Source: Burkholderiaceae bacterium
GTDB lineage: Bacteria; Pseudomonadota; Gammaproteobacteria; Burkholderiales; Burkholderiaceae_D
Direction of reading: 5' to 3'
Assembly (NCBI GenBank): GCA_019745005.1
Contig: JAIETO010000112.1
Location: 1 to 32,345 of the forward strand
DNA length: 32,345 bases
Position 1 is the first letter of the stretch. Every line of letters starts with the position of its first letter. Below are positions 1 to 7,942 of the stretch, piece by piece. Under the pieces are notes generated by a model that saw only the letters and a list, made by a program, of their open reading frames with translations, was not told where the DNA came from and made no database searches. The translations under genes and the position numbers were made by a program.

Positions 1-1
1 T

Positions 2-40
2 GCTCGTGCACTCCCAGAAAATGGCAATGCCTTAGCTTAA
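2..40 (+). other. possible 3' end of a CDS entering from the left edge
   Basis: Frame 2 is open from the first base and ends at a TAA at 38-40, giving a short tail ending in PENGNALA. This could be the last codons of a gene lying mostly outside the window. Twelve codons are too few to judge, and no family is recognisable. Confidence 0.2.
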
Positions 41-403
41 TGAAGCGACTTGAAGCTATCTAGTAAAAAGGGGCGAACTGAGTATTGGATGGGGTGAAAT
101 GGATGCGTCGGTTGGGCGTTACTCACAACTTATTGTTCGACCGGATTTTGGTTTGTGATGCTCGTTGCGATGCTCGCCGAGCATGTCGATCATGCGTCAC
201 TAATAAGTACGACATGGGTTTTGCGCTTGCATTCTTTTTACCAATACCCTTATCTGTATTTATACAATGCGCTTTAAATATAAGCGCAATTAAGTATATC
301 TTTTAAAAAAACACGGGAGTATATGGATTTTACAGATTAAAAGTGTCGTGAAAAAATGTGAAACCGACTTGCAGGTTCGCACACAATAACGAATTTTCCT
401 TGC
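41..403. other. intergenic stretch with no convincing gene
   Basis: The only ORF here (85-306, 73 aa) has no clear ribosome binding site and an unusual Arg/Cys-rich composition, so I treat it as chance. The region holds a direct repeat GATGCTCG (157-164 and 169-176), and the second copy runs into a perfect 7-bp inverted repeat, ATGCTCG-C-CGAGCAT (170-184). I see no RNA gene or mobile element. Confidence 0.4.
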
Positions 404-435
404 CTCCGATTACGCTGACGCTAATCGGAGCTACG
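404..435 (-). repeat. REP-like palindrome with GTAG head (copy 1)
   Basis: A perfect 9-bp stem, CTCCGATTA (404-412) and TAATCGGAG (422-430), surrounds a 9-nt loop and is followed directly by CTACG. Read on the minus strand this is GTAG followed by a hairpin, the layout of REP elements mobilised by REP-associated tyrosine transposases (RAYTs). No transposase is in the window. It lies downstream of the lipoprotein gene, where it might also end or stabilise a transcript. Confidence 0.6.
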
Positions 436-454
436 CGGGCTGTGCAATAGATAA

Positions 455-485
455 AGCCCATTGCGCCCTACCATTGCGGGCTACG
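455..485 (-). repeat. REP-like imperfect palindrome with GTAG head (copy 2)
   Basis: An outer stem AGCCC (455-459) and GGGCT (478-482) encloses CGCAATG-type repeats and overlaps CTACG (481-485). On the minus strand two GTAG tetranucleotides occur, each followed by a CGCAATG-containing arm. The palindrome is less perfect than copy 1. Copies 1 and 2 sit about 20 bp apart in the same orientation, as in a REP cluster. Confidence 0.45.
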
Positions 486-512
486 AACGCGACGGCAATT
501 TGCAAGACATGA

Positions 513-1364
513 TTAATCCTTGACGATGTAAGATTTGATTTCAGCGGTAACGGCATTGGTGATTGGGGTGGCTATATCGAAAAAATGGTCGCCAAATATA
601 TCAAGACGACCTCCGCTTCCGTAAGCGAAATAGACATAGCCTTGACAATTTGTACCTGAATCTCTGTATACCACCTCGACATCAATTCGATTTCCGTTCG
701 GTTTGAGTTTTATGGGATCGCAATAAAAAATTGCACCATTTCCAGCAGGATCTGGCGCATCCTCTAACATAATGGCCGGCCTAAAATTCTTCGGATTTTC
801 TCTGTCTGCTGGTATGTATTTTGGATCCGCCACACTGCCATAAGGTAAAAGCCAAATTTTTTCATGTTCAGGTATTTTGAAAGCTCCCCCAAATTTCCAT
901 TGGCGATAAATATAACTTTTGACACCATCGACCACTGGCGGATTAAACGAAACAAAATATTTCACCCACGTTCCTTCGGTGCGAGGATAACCAGTTTTCA
1001 AATCGTAATAACTGAGTAGCTTTCCATCGACCCACTTGAATTCGAAAATCGCTGCTGCCATTTCACATTTTTCGCTTCTGTGGCTGACACCACCAACACC
1101 CGCCGGAATACGCATGGTGTATCCTGCAGTTGTCTTCCACTCCTCCCAGCTATCCATTGATTTCTGCTCTGACCGTGGACTGGCTTCGGGGTAGTAGATG
1201 GGCGGCCCTACAGGATTCGTGCCTCGCTTACAATTAACATTTGAGTCATCTTTCAAGTCAACTTGTTCCCGCTCACCGCATGCTTGAAGAGCAAAGATCA
1301 CAAAAAATAAAAAAATTACGAAGACGAAGCTTTTGACGCCGTTTTTTATATAGATTGAATTCAT
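513..1364 (-). CDS. lipoprotein of unknown function
   Basis: About 283 aa. The N terminus has a basic stretch, a hydrophobic helix and a lipobox ending LQAC (Cys about residue 29), so it is predicted to be lipidated and held in the cell envelope. I prefer the ATG at 1364 to the track's GTG at 1385, because it gives a normal lipoprotein signal and has a purine-rich stretch upstream. The mature part is aromatic-rich and beta-rich in appearance, with several cysteines (NCKRG, EKCEM, FYCDP, TNCQG) that could form disulfides. I do not recognise a family. The gene stands alone, flanked on both sides by REP-like palindromes. Confidence 0.7.
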   Translation of the reverse strand: MNSIYIKNGVKSFVFVIFLFFVIFALQACGEREQVDLKDDSNVNCKRGTNPVGPPIYYPEASPRSEQKSMDSWEEWKTTAGYTMRIPAGVGGVSHRSEKCEMAAAIFEFKWVDGKLLSYYDLKTGYPRTEGTWVKYFVSFNPPVVDGVKSYIYRQWKFGGAFKIPEHEKIWLLPYGSVADPKYIPADRENPKNFRPAIMLEDAPDPAGNGAIFYCDPIKLKPNGNRIDVEVVYRDSGTNCQGYVYFAYGSGGRLDIFGDHFFDIATPITNAVTAEIKSYIVKD

Positions 1365-1410
1365 TCTTTTCTCATACCTAATCACGCTTATTTTAATCCT
1401 TGCAGATTAC

Positions 1411-1439
1411 ATCAAGCCTCGCAAGGCTTGATTGCTACG
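1411..1439 (-). repeat. REP-like palindrome with GTAG head (copy 3)
   Basis: A perfect 9-bp stem ATCAAGCCT (1411-1419) and AGGCTTGAT (1424-1432) with a 4-nt loop is followed by TGCTACG. On the minus strand it is again GTAG plus a hairpin. It lies in the gap between the response regulator stop (1444) and the lipoprotein start, so it may also act as a transcript end for the regulator gene. There is no T-run. Confidence 0.55.
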
Positions 1440-1443
1440 GAGG

Positions 1444-2205
1444 TTAGAATTGCGTTGAAGTCTCCCGCATCAATTCCAACAATTGTGCCCGATATTGCCT
1501 ACTACACGGAACGCGTGCGTCGCTTGTAAGCTGTAATTCGGCGTCGCCTTTGTCGAGCGTGATGATTTTTTTGATGGACGATAGTCGAACCGCAGCGCGT
1601 CGGTGGCAGCGAAAAAAATCGCGCCCCAGTTTATTGACCAAACTTTCTAGCGTTTGGCGCATGAGGGTTTGTTCTTTGCCCGTATGCAGCACGACATAGT
1701 TGTCTGCTGTTTCTATCCAATCGATTTTTGCAACGAGAATAATTTTGCTCACACCGCGATCTGGCACGATCAATTGCTGGATGGGGTAATGCGCTAAACC
1801 TGCCTGCAAGGTGCTTGGCTTGGTTAACGATAATTTGGCGCTTGCGCGCTCTTTTAATCTTTCTCGCAGCCGCTGCAAGGTTTTTTGCAAACGGGTTTGA
1901 TCAAAGGGCTTTAATAAATAATCGACTGCATTGGTTTCAAACGCTTGGATCGCAAACTGGTCGTATGCGGTGACAAACGCAATTAACGGTGTGGGTGGCG
2001 TGAGCGAGGCGGCTAATTCGATACCGCTTAGTTCAGGCATTTGTATATCAAAAAAAGCTACGTCGGGCGGATCTTCGTTAATCATGCTTAAGGCGTCGAC
2101 CGCGTCTTTTGCTTCCGTGATTTTGGCAATGTCGGCCTCTTGCATCAGCAAGCGGCGCAATTTGTCTCGCGCTGGGCGTTCGTCATCAACAATCAACACG
2201 TGCAT
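1444..2205 (-). CDS. LytTR-family response regulator (AlgR/LytT-like)
   Basis: 253 aa. The N-terminal receiver domain (about 1-120) has acidic residues in IVDDE, the phosphoacceptor Asp53 in FFDIQMPELSG and the conserved Lys99 in LLKPFD. The C-terminal third (about 150-250) is a LytTR DNA-binding domain, with the typical DWIETADNYVVLHT and FFRCHRRAAV segments. This class binds DNA directly as a transcription regulator. Its start overlaps the end of the kinase gene by 13 nt, so the two are translationally coupled and form a pair. The target genes cannot be read from the window. The cyd operon is on the same strand just upstream, but nothing ties the pair to it. Confidence 0.9.
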   Translation of the reverse strand: MHVLIVDDERPARDKLRRLLMQEADIAKITEAKDAVDALSMINEDPPDVAFFDIQMPELSGIELAASLTPPTPLIAFVTAYDQFAIQAFETNAVDYLLKPFDQTRLQKTLQRLRERLKERASAKLSLTKPSTLQAGLAHYPIQQLIVPDRGVSKIILVAKIDWIETADNYVVLHTGKEQTLMRQTLESLVNKLGRDFFRCHRRAAVRLSSIKKIITLDKGDAELQLTSDARVPCSRQYRAQLLELMRETSTQF

Positions 2206-3251
2206 GGCAAGCGCATTTCCATTGCGACACCGGCGGGTGACAATTGTTGTAACTGCAGGCTGGCAGCGTCGCCATAACGAAGCTGCAAGCGTGCACGCAG
2301 ATTGCGCATGCCCATGCCCGCGTGGCCTTCTTTGATGTCAAGCCGCCCTTGGTCATCGGCTATGCGTACTTGCAGTGTTTGTTGGTGAAGTGAAGCGCTA
2401 ATGACGATCTTGGTGGGCTGGCGGCAATGTTCAACCGTATGCTTAAACACGTTTTCTAGCAAAGGCTGCACGCTCATGACGGGAATGAGGCAATTGAGTG
2501 CTGCTTCATCAATTTGCCAGGTAATCGTCACGCGGTCTTCGTAGCGGGTTTCCATGAGTTGGGCATACGCTCGCACTAAGCGCATTTCTAAGGCTAAGCT
2601 GGCTTCGTGTAACTCACTCATTTCTAGGGTTGCGCGTAGCACGTCGGCAAGTTGAATTAAGGTGGCGTCCGCTTTTTCAACATTGCTGTGCATGAGCGAG
2701 GAAATGGCGTTCAGCGCATTAAATAAAAAATGCGGTTGCATTTGTTGCGTGAGGCGTTGTAGCTGCGCTTGACGTATGAGCGAAGTCGATTGCTCGGCCG
2801 CCAGCTTTGCTTTGAGCAAATTAAAGTACGACAACACACCAAACAAAATTACGGTAAATAAGCCTAAAAAAATCGACAGTTTTAGAGCCTCGTAGAGAAA
2901 AATATTCCCCCACGAATCATGGTAATAAGTTTCGCCCATCCAAGCGTACACGGCGTGCCGAATGCCAAACACGATGGGAATGAAGGTAATCCAAATCAGG
3001 GGAAAACAAGCGAGTTGAACGCAGAACCAGCGCCAAGGGGTTTCCAACAAATGATCAAACCTCCTTGTGGCGACGCGCATGCTTATCCATAAGCTTAAGC
3101 CCGTAATGGCGGACGAACCTTCCCACAACACAGGCTGCCAAATCGTGGTGCCGCCGCTGCGCCAAAAATCTTGAATGGCGACAAACACCATCAAGCCGAC
3201 AAAAATCAACCATGCGGTGGCGATGGTAAAAATCGTGCGTTTATTTAGCAT
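2193..3251 (-). CDS. LytS/AlgZ-type sensor histidine kinase
   Basis: 352 aa. About four hydrophobic segments span residues 8-145 (near 8-26, 40-58, 75-100 and 120-145), with no sizeable extracytoplasmic domain. The His_kinase core follows: QPHFLFNALNAISS carries the phosphorylated His174, PLLENVFKH is the N box with Asn267, and GHAGMGMRNLRARL is the glycine-rich ATP-lid region. This is the short LytS/YehU-type kinase architecture. It phosphorylates the overlapping LytTR regulator. The signal is unknown; the membrane-embedded sensor suggests a membrane or envelope cue. Confidence 0.88.
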   Translation of the reverse strand: MLNKRTIFTIATAWLIFVGLMVFVAIQDFWRSGGTTIWQPVLWEGSSAITGLSLWISMRVATRRFDHLLETPWRWFCVQLACFPLIWITFIPIVFGIRHAVYAWMGETYYHDSWGNIFLYEALKLSIFLGLFTVILFGVLSYFNLLKAKLAAEQSTSLIRQAQLQRLTQQMQPHFLFNALNAISSLMHSNVEKADATLIQLADVLRATLEMSELHEASLALEMRLVRAYAQLMETRYEDRVTITWQIDEAALNCLIPVMSVQPLLENVFKHTVEHCRQPTKIVISASLHQQTLQVRIADDQGRLDIKEGHAGMGMRNLRARLQLRYGDAASLQLQQLSPAGVAMEMRLPCTC

Positions 3252-3306
3252 TGGACGGCATGCTCATTCAGATTCTTTCTTACTAGCAGAAGAGTTCGCC
3301 TAGAAA

Positions 3307-3501
3307 CTATTTTCCTTTTTTCGCGCCCTGCTTTTCGCCAATTTTCCGATCTTTATAGGTTTGGCGCGCTTTGGTGAAACGCTCCTTGGTTTTCTCCTCA
3401 TCGCGGTCACCAAATGCGTAATTCGCTTCTAGCCACATGACATTAATAATGCCGAAGGCTAATGCCAAGCCCAAACCTAGTATCCAGTTGAAGTACCACA
3501 T
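3307..3501 (-). CDS. cydX: cytochrome bd oxidase small subunit CydX
   Basis: 64 aa with the characteristic CydX (YbgT family) start MWYFNWILGLGLA, a single transmembrane helix (about 4-24) and a charged Lys/Glu-rich cytoplasmic tail. CydX stabilises the haem groups of the CydAB quinol oxidase. It is longer than the 37-aa E. coli CydX, mainly through the tail, as is common in betaproteobacteria. It is the last gene of the cyd operon, 57 nt after cydB. No clear terminator follows it. Confidence 0.92.
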   Translation of the reverse strand: MWYFNWILGLGLALAFGIINVMWLEANYAFGDRDEEKTKERFTKARQTYKDRKIGEKQGAKKGK

Positions 3502-3558
3502 AGTTTCCCCTTTTTAAAGATTTTCGAAGGAAGCGCTGATAAAGTTAATCAGCTTTTC

Positions 3559-4698
3559 CTAATACGCTGAATGCGTGTTTTCTTCGATGTGTTGTGCGTC
3601 GACCTTGCCTTTTAACACACGGTAAATCCAAGCCGTATAAAACATCACAATTGGTAAGAAAATCACTACGACCCAAAACATAATCCCCAAGCTCTTGTGA
3701 CTCGCCACCACATCCCACACCGTTAAACTGCTGCGCGGGTCTAGCGAGGAAGGCATGACGAAGGGGAACATGGATGCACCTGCCGTCAATATTATCCCTG
3801 CAACCGAAAGACCACTGCTGAGAAACGCGAGCACAGGCCGTTTTAGCATACTCAAGACCATGCTCCCAAGCGCACCGACAAAGCCCGCTGCAGGAAACAC
3901 CCAGAGCCAAGCGCTGCGTGCGTAGTTGTCCATCCATGCGCCGGCAGATTGCGTGACCGTTTTTGCCAAAGGCATAAACGCCGTGTTGACATCGGGAATA
4001 CTGGTGATGCGGTAGCCGACAAAACCGTTTGATATCCACACACCACCTGCGGCGAACAGAATAATGGTGAGTAGCGCGGCAAAGATTGCCACCCTGCCCG
4101 CCCGCTCTGCCACCACGCCGCCCGCTTTGGTGCGCAAAAAGGTCGCGCCGTGCATGAGTAACATCGCCACGCTGAGCAGACCCGCTAACAAACCAAACGG
4201 ATTTAACAAGCCAAAGAAGCCGCCGATGTATTCCAGGCGCATGGTGTCGTCAAAGCGAAACGGCACGCCTTGCAACAAATTGCCAAACGCCACCCCAAAA
4301 ATCAGCGCGGGTACAAAACCACCGGCAAACAAAGCCCAATCCCAAAACGAACGCCAGCGCGGGTCTGCGATTTTGCTGCGGTAATCAAAACCCACGGGCC
4401 GAAAAAACAGCGAGAACAATAACAACATGAGCGCCACGTAAAAGCCAGAGAACGCCGCCGCATACGCCAAGGGCCACGCGGCAAATAAAGCGCCGCCCGC
4501 CGTAATCAACCAGGTTTGGTTGCCTTCCCAAGTCGGGCCAACCGAATTGATGATAATGCGGCGCTCCACATCGTTTTTACCCAAAAAAGGCAGCAACATG
4601 CCCACGCCAAAATCAAAACCGTCCGTCAGCGCAAAGCCGATTAACAGCACGCCGACAAAACACCACCAAATAATTTTTAAGGTTTCGTAATCGAACAT
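3559..4698 (-). CDS. cydB: cytochrome bd ubiquinol oxidase subunit II
   Basis: 379 aa, the same length as E. coli CydB. It starts MFDYETLKIIWW and has the family segment LTDGFDFGVGMLLPF (about 24-38), RRIIINSVGPTWEGNQTWL (about 46-64) and about eight to nine transmembrane helices. CydB pairs with CydA in the inner membrane to form the high-affinity, non-proton-pumping terminal oxidase used at low oxygen. It begins 12 nt after cydA ends and is part of the same operon. No truncation or frameshift is seen. Confidence 0.96.
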   Translation of the reverse strand: MFDYETLKIIWWCFVGVLLIGFALTDGFDFGVGMLLPFLGKNDVERRIIINSVGPTWEGNQTWLITAGGALFAAWPLAYAAAFSGFYVALMLLLFSLFFRPVGFDYRSKIADPRWRSFWDWALFAGGFVPALIFGVAFGNLLQGVPFRFDDTMRLEYIGGFFGLLNPFGLLAGLLSVAMLLMHGATFLRTKAGGVVAERAGRVAIFAALLTIILFAAGGVWISNGFVGYRITSIPDVNTAFMPLAKTVTQSAGAWMDNYARSAWLWVFPAAGFVGALGSMVLSMLKRPVLAFLSSGLSVAGIILTAGASMFPFVMPSSLDPRSSLTVWDVVASHKSLGIMFWVVVIFLPIVMFYTAWIYRVLKGKVDAQHIEENTHSAY

Positions 4699-4710
4699 AG
4701 TCTTTCCTCT

Positions 4711-6279
4711 TTACCCATTAACGGCGCTAGGATTTTCGAAATGGTATTTACCCGTATGCAAGCTACTTGGGCCTAAGCGGGCGTACTTGAACATCAAAAA
4801 TAACTCGACCGCCAGCAACAAGGTATAGAAGCCCATAAAACCCGCCAAGCTGAAATACAGGTCATTGGCTTGCAGCGTAGAGGCGGACAAATGTGTGGGC
4901 AAAATGCCTGAAATGGTCCACGGTTGCCGCCCGTATTCCGCCACCATCCAACCCACTTCGATTGCCACCCAAGGCAGGGGAATACTGAACAACGCCAATT
5001 TCAATAACCAGCGGTGCTTGGATAAACGCCGCGTAATCAAGAAGAAAAACGAAATACTAAAGATGAACAAAAATAAAACACCCAAACCCACCATCAACCG
5101 GAAACCTAAAAACAGCGGCGCAACCTTAGGGATAGAGTCGTTAGTGGCTTTGGTGATTTGCTCTGGCGTGGCATCAACCACGTTCGCCGTGTATTTCTTG
5201 AGCAGTAAGCCGTAGCCCAAATCTTTCTTCAGCGCTTTAAACTCGGCTTTCGCTTCCTCAGAGGTATCGCCAGATTTGAGGCGGGTTAATGCCGCGTAGG
5301 CTTTCATGCCGTTAATGATGCGCTCTCGATTTTGTATTTTGTGGTCTTTAATGCCCACCACTTGCGTGTCGGTTGAACGGGTTGCAATCAAGCCCATCAG
5401 GTAGGGAATTTTAATCGCGTAATCGGTGCGCTCTGCTTCATCATTGGGCAGACCAATTACCGTGAAGGCTGCCGGCGCTGGCTCGGTATGCCATTCTGCT
5501 TCGATTGCCGCGAGCTTCACTTTGTTGACTTCACCCGCTGTATAGCCAGACTCATCGCCTAGCACGATCACAGATAAAGTCGATGCCAATCCAAACGCCG
5601 CAGCAATCGCAAACGAGCGAATGGCAAATGCGGTATCACGCACTTTAAGCAAATAGTACGAAGACACGCCCAGCACAAACAGCGATGCCGCGACATAGCC
5701 CGATGCCACCGTATGCACAAATTTGACTTGGGCCACCGGATTAAAAATCACGTCAGCAATACTGACTAATTCCATGCGCATGGTTTCGTAATTAAACTCG
5801 GCGCCGACTGGGTTATTCATCCAACCGTTGGCAATTAAAATCCACAAGGCGGAGAGATTTGAGCCCAGAGCCACCAAAAATGTCACGCCTAAATGGGCAG
5901 GTTTGGATAATTTATTCCAGCCGAAAAACATCAAGCCGACGAAGCTCGATTCCAAGAAAAACGCCATCAAGCCTTCAATCGCTAAGGGCGTACCGAAGAT
6001 ATCGCCCACGTAATGCGAGTAGTACGACCAATTTGTTCCGAATTGAAACTCCAACGTAATGCCTGTGGTTACGCCCATGGCAAAATTAATTGCAAAAAGC
6101 TTGCCCCAAAACTTGGTCATATCGCGATAAATTTCCCGCCCCGTCATCACATATACCGATTCCATGATGACCAAAATCCACGATAAACCTAGCGTGAGCG
6201 GTACAAACAAAAAGTGATACATCGCCGTGGCGGCGAACTGCAGGCGCGATAAATTGACAACTTCTTCTATGGGAGCCAT
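4711..6279 (-). CDS. cydA: cytochrome bd ubiquinol oxidase subunit I
   Basis: 522 aa, equal to E. coli CydA. Visible features include the haem-ligand His near residue 22 (MYHFLFVPLTLG), a second His in KFVHTVASGYVA, and GRQPWTISGILPT near the C-terminal haem b595/d region. The periplasmic quinol loop is the long (L-type) form: GMKAYAALTRLKSG and KDLGYGLLLKKYTANV match the extended E. coli bd-I Q-loop. It oxidises ubiquinol and reduces oxygen to water. The gene lies 9 nt after the small cydP-like gene, inside the operon. Confidence 0.97.
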   Translation of the reverse strand: MAPIEEVVNLSRLQFAATAMYHFLFVPLTLGLSWILVIMESVYVMTGREIYRDMTKFWGKLFAINFAMGVTTGITLEFQFGTNWSYYSHYVGDIFGTPLAIEGLMAFFLESSFVGLMFFGWNKLSKPAHLGVTFLVALGSNLSALWILIANGWMNNPVGAEFNYETMRMELVSIADVIFNPVAQVKFVHTVASGYVAASLFVLGVSSYYLLKVRDTAFAIRSFAIAAAFGLASTLSVIVLGDESGYTAGEVNKVKLAAIEAEWHTEPAPAAFTVIGLPNDEAERTDYAIKIPYLMGLIATRSTDTQVVGIKDHKIQNRERIINGMKAYAALTRLKSGDTSEEAKAEFKALKKDLGYGLLLKKYTANVVDATPEQITKATNDSIPKVAPLFLGFRLMVGLGVLFLFIFSISFFFLITRRLSKHRWLLKLALFSIPLPWVAIEVGWMVAEYGRQPWTISGILPTHLSASTLQANDLYFSLAGFMGFYTLLLAVELFLMFKYARLGPSSLHTGKYHFENPSAVNG

Positions 6280-6288
6280 TTGGTTTCC

Positions 6289-6651
6289 TCAATTTGACTT
6301 TATGTTCTTTGACGACGCCGCTTCATTAATAACAGCGGCGGGTTTTGTGGGCGTGGCGGTATTCGTTTCAGCAGCTTGCTGCGATTTTTTTTGCGATTCT
6401 GTGTTCAGCGTTTGATTATTCGCCTGCAGCGCATTGGCCTTGCTTGTCGCAGGCTGCGCAGATAAAAAATGCTCCTCAACCACAGGTTTTGGTAGGCTCA
6501 TATGCTTGGTTTGTGGATGCGAAAAGAAGAACTTCCATAGCCCAAATAGAAAAGCAATTTTCACCAACAAAATAAGACTAATTTCGACCCAAAGCGGCAG
6601 TCCTGTATGCCGCGTCTTTTTAAATAATTTGTTGGTCGAAAAAATAGTCAT
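6289..6651 (-). CDS. cydP: CydP-like putative small subunit of cytochrome bd
   Basis: 120 aa. After a short basic N terminus, one transmembrane helix (about 24-45) runs through EISLILLVKIAFLFGLWKFFFSHP. This resembles the putative small oxidase subunit CydP that precedes cydAB in many betaproteobacteria. After the helix comes a roughly 70-residue Ala/Thr/Gln/Lys-rich tail of low complexity, which makes it longer than the CydP proteins I recall. The start ATG shares one base with the regulator's stop (TAATG), so it is translationally coupled. The name rests on position and on the helix pattern. The function is putative in the family as well. Confidence 0.65.
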   Translation of the reverse strand: MTIFSTNKLFKKTRHTGLPLWVEISLILLVKIAFLFGLWKFFFSHPQTKHMSLPKPVVEEHFLSAQPATSKANALQANNQTLNTESQKKSQQAAETNTATPTKPAAVINEAASSKNIKSN

Positions 6652-7256
6652 TACGATGCTTTTTTAGCCGCGCGTTTCGTCACGTTACTGGTTTTCTCTT
6701 TGCCGCCGAATCGAAACGTATCGCGAAAATCTAATAACTTGCCCACGCCGGAGCCCATTTTCATCAACGATGCCAAAGTCTCAGGCGATAGCCTTTGCAC
6801 GTCATCAAACCAAGAGCTAGAAAGTTCTATCAGTTGGTACATCTCGCGCATGCGCTCTTGTGCCAAGCGGTCTTCCTCTGACGCGGGGCTTTCTAGCAGT
6901 GCATCACGCAACATTGATAGAGTTGGTTCGATTTCGCGCCGACGCCGCTCTTCTAATAATGCTTTAAAAATCTCCCAGATGTCTTTTGGCGGCTCGAAGT
7001 AATCACGCCTATCGCCTGGCTTGTGCATCAATTTGACAAGACGCCACGCCTGTAATTCTTTCAAGCCCATACTTACGTTTGAGCGGGAGAAAGCCAACAA
7101 CTCAGCAATTTCGTCCGCATTTAGGGGCTTGCCCAACACATACAGCAAAGCATACATCTGCCCCACTGTGCGGTTAATACCCCAACGACTACCCATCTCG
7201 CCAAAATGAAGGATAAAGCGCTGACTAAGCGGGCTTAAGGGGCTCAAGGACTCCAT
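6651..7256 (-). CDS. GbsR/MarR-family transcriptional regulator of the cyd operon
   Basis: 201 aa. A winged-helix DNA-binding domain fills the N-terminal half: LNADEIAELLAFSRSNVSMGLKELQAWRLV is the helix-turn-helix (about 41-70), followed by a wing with HKPGDRRDYFEP. The C-terminal half is helical and probably mediates dimerisation; the last residues are Lys/Ala rich. It heads the cyd operon and is coupled to cydP by a 1-nt stop/start overlap. A 24-bp palindrome overlaps the -10 box 25 bp upstream of its start, which suggests that it regulates itself and the oxidase genes. The ligand is unknown. Confidence 0.85.
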   Translation of the reverse strand: MESLSPLSPLSQRFILHFGEMGSRWGINRTVGQMYALLYVLGKPLNADEIAELLAFSRSNVSMGLKELQAWRLVKLMHKPGDRRDYFEPPKDIWEIFKALLEERRRREIEPTLSMLRDALLESPASEEDRLAQERMREMYQLIELSSSWFDDVQRLSPETLASLMKMGSGVGKLLDFRDTFRFGGKEKTSNVTKRAAKKAS

Positions 7257-7280
7257 AATTTGTCTTTCAATAAATTACTG

Positions 7281-7304
7281 TAATTTCACGAATTCCTGAA
7301 ATTA
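7281..7304. promoter_or_regulatory. 24-bp palindromic operator candidate upstream of the cyd operon
   Basis: TAATTTCA and TGAAATTA flank a GAATTC-centred core. Eleven of the 12 base pairs of the dyad match, the exception being a C/C at the ninth position. It overlaps the minus-strand -10 box, the usual place for a repressor or autoregulatory site. The likely binder is the adjacent GbsR-like protein. Confidence 0.6.
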
Positions 7305-7330
7305 TAGAAGATTCTTGAAAACTTCGTCGA
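7301..7330 (-). promoter_or_regulatory. sigma-70-type promoter for gbsR-cydP-cydA-cydB-cydX
   Basis: On the minus strand there is a perfect -10 TATAAT (7306-7301), an 18-bp spacer and TCGACG (7330-7325; 4 of 6 against TTGACA). The predicted transcript start lies about 35-40 nt before the regulator's ATG. The weak -35 and the overlapping palindrome fit a regulated promoter. Confidence 0.55.
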
Positions 7331-7448
7331 ACTCCGACAAATGGACAAACCAACTCAGGGTGCTCACTGGCTCAAGTTTTTAATCCAGATTTGCTTGGTA
7401 GTGACGCGAATGCAATATCATGCTGATTTTTACTTTGAGGTTATCGAA

Positions 7449-7916
7449 ATGAAGTTTCATCTCGCGTTCGCAATTATTGCCATTAGCTTCTCTTCGCTGT
7501 TGCATGCCCAAACCGCGCCAGCAACGCCCGCTTCCTCGACACCAGCACCAAATTCGCCCGCCCCATTGCACATCACTGCACTAGGGAAAATTGATACAGA
7601 AGTCGGCACAGGCGCGGAAGCGGTGTACGGCTCACAAGTTGAAGTGCACTACACGGGATGGCTATATGACCCGAAAGCACCGAATTTGCATGGCGCTAAA
7701 TTTGATAGCTCACGCACATCTGGCTCACCGTTTTCTTTTCAAGTCGGTGCCCGACAAGTCATTAAAGGTTGGGACTTAGGCGTTGTAGGCATGAAGGTTG
7801 GCGGAAAACGCACGCTGATGATTCCAAGCTACTTGGGCTACAGCACGGCGGGTTCGGGCTCAATTCCACCGAATACGCATTTGGTGTTTGATATTGAGCT
7901 ATTGAGCGTGAAATAA
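7449..7916 (+). CDS. exported FKBP-type peptidyl-prolyl cis-trans isomerase
   Basis: 155 aa from the ATG at 7449, which has a GAGG ribosome binding site 8 nt upstream and opens directly into a signal peptide (MKFHLAFAIIAISFSSLLHA). The track's start at 7341 would add 36 residues ahead of that signal and is rejected. A short Pro/Ala/Thr linker follows, then one FKBP domain (about 45-154) with VEVHYTGWL, FDSSRTSGSPFSFQVG, VIKGWDLGVVGMKVGGKRTL and IPPNTHLVFDIEL. It probably speeds proline isomerisation during folding of periplasmic proteins. It is divergent from the cyd operon and has no obvious partner. Confidence 0.88.
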   Translation: MKFHLAFAIIAISFSSLLHAQTAPATPASSTPAPNSPAPLHITALGKIDTEVGTGAEAVYGSQVEVHYTGWLYDPKAPNLHGAKFDSSRTSGSPFSFQVGARQVIKGWDLGVVGMKVGGKRTLMIPSYLGYSTAGSGSIPPNTHLVFDIELLSVK

Positions 7917-7942
7917 AAGCTTGAACGCCGTGGCAACAGCTT

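Noticed and set aside
85-306. 73-aa ORF near the left edge
   Set aside because: No ribosome binding site, unusual Arg/Cys-rich composition and no recognisable protein; probably chance.
3545-4039. 164-aa ORF on the minus strand
   Set aside because: Shadow of cydB in another frame.
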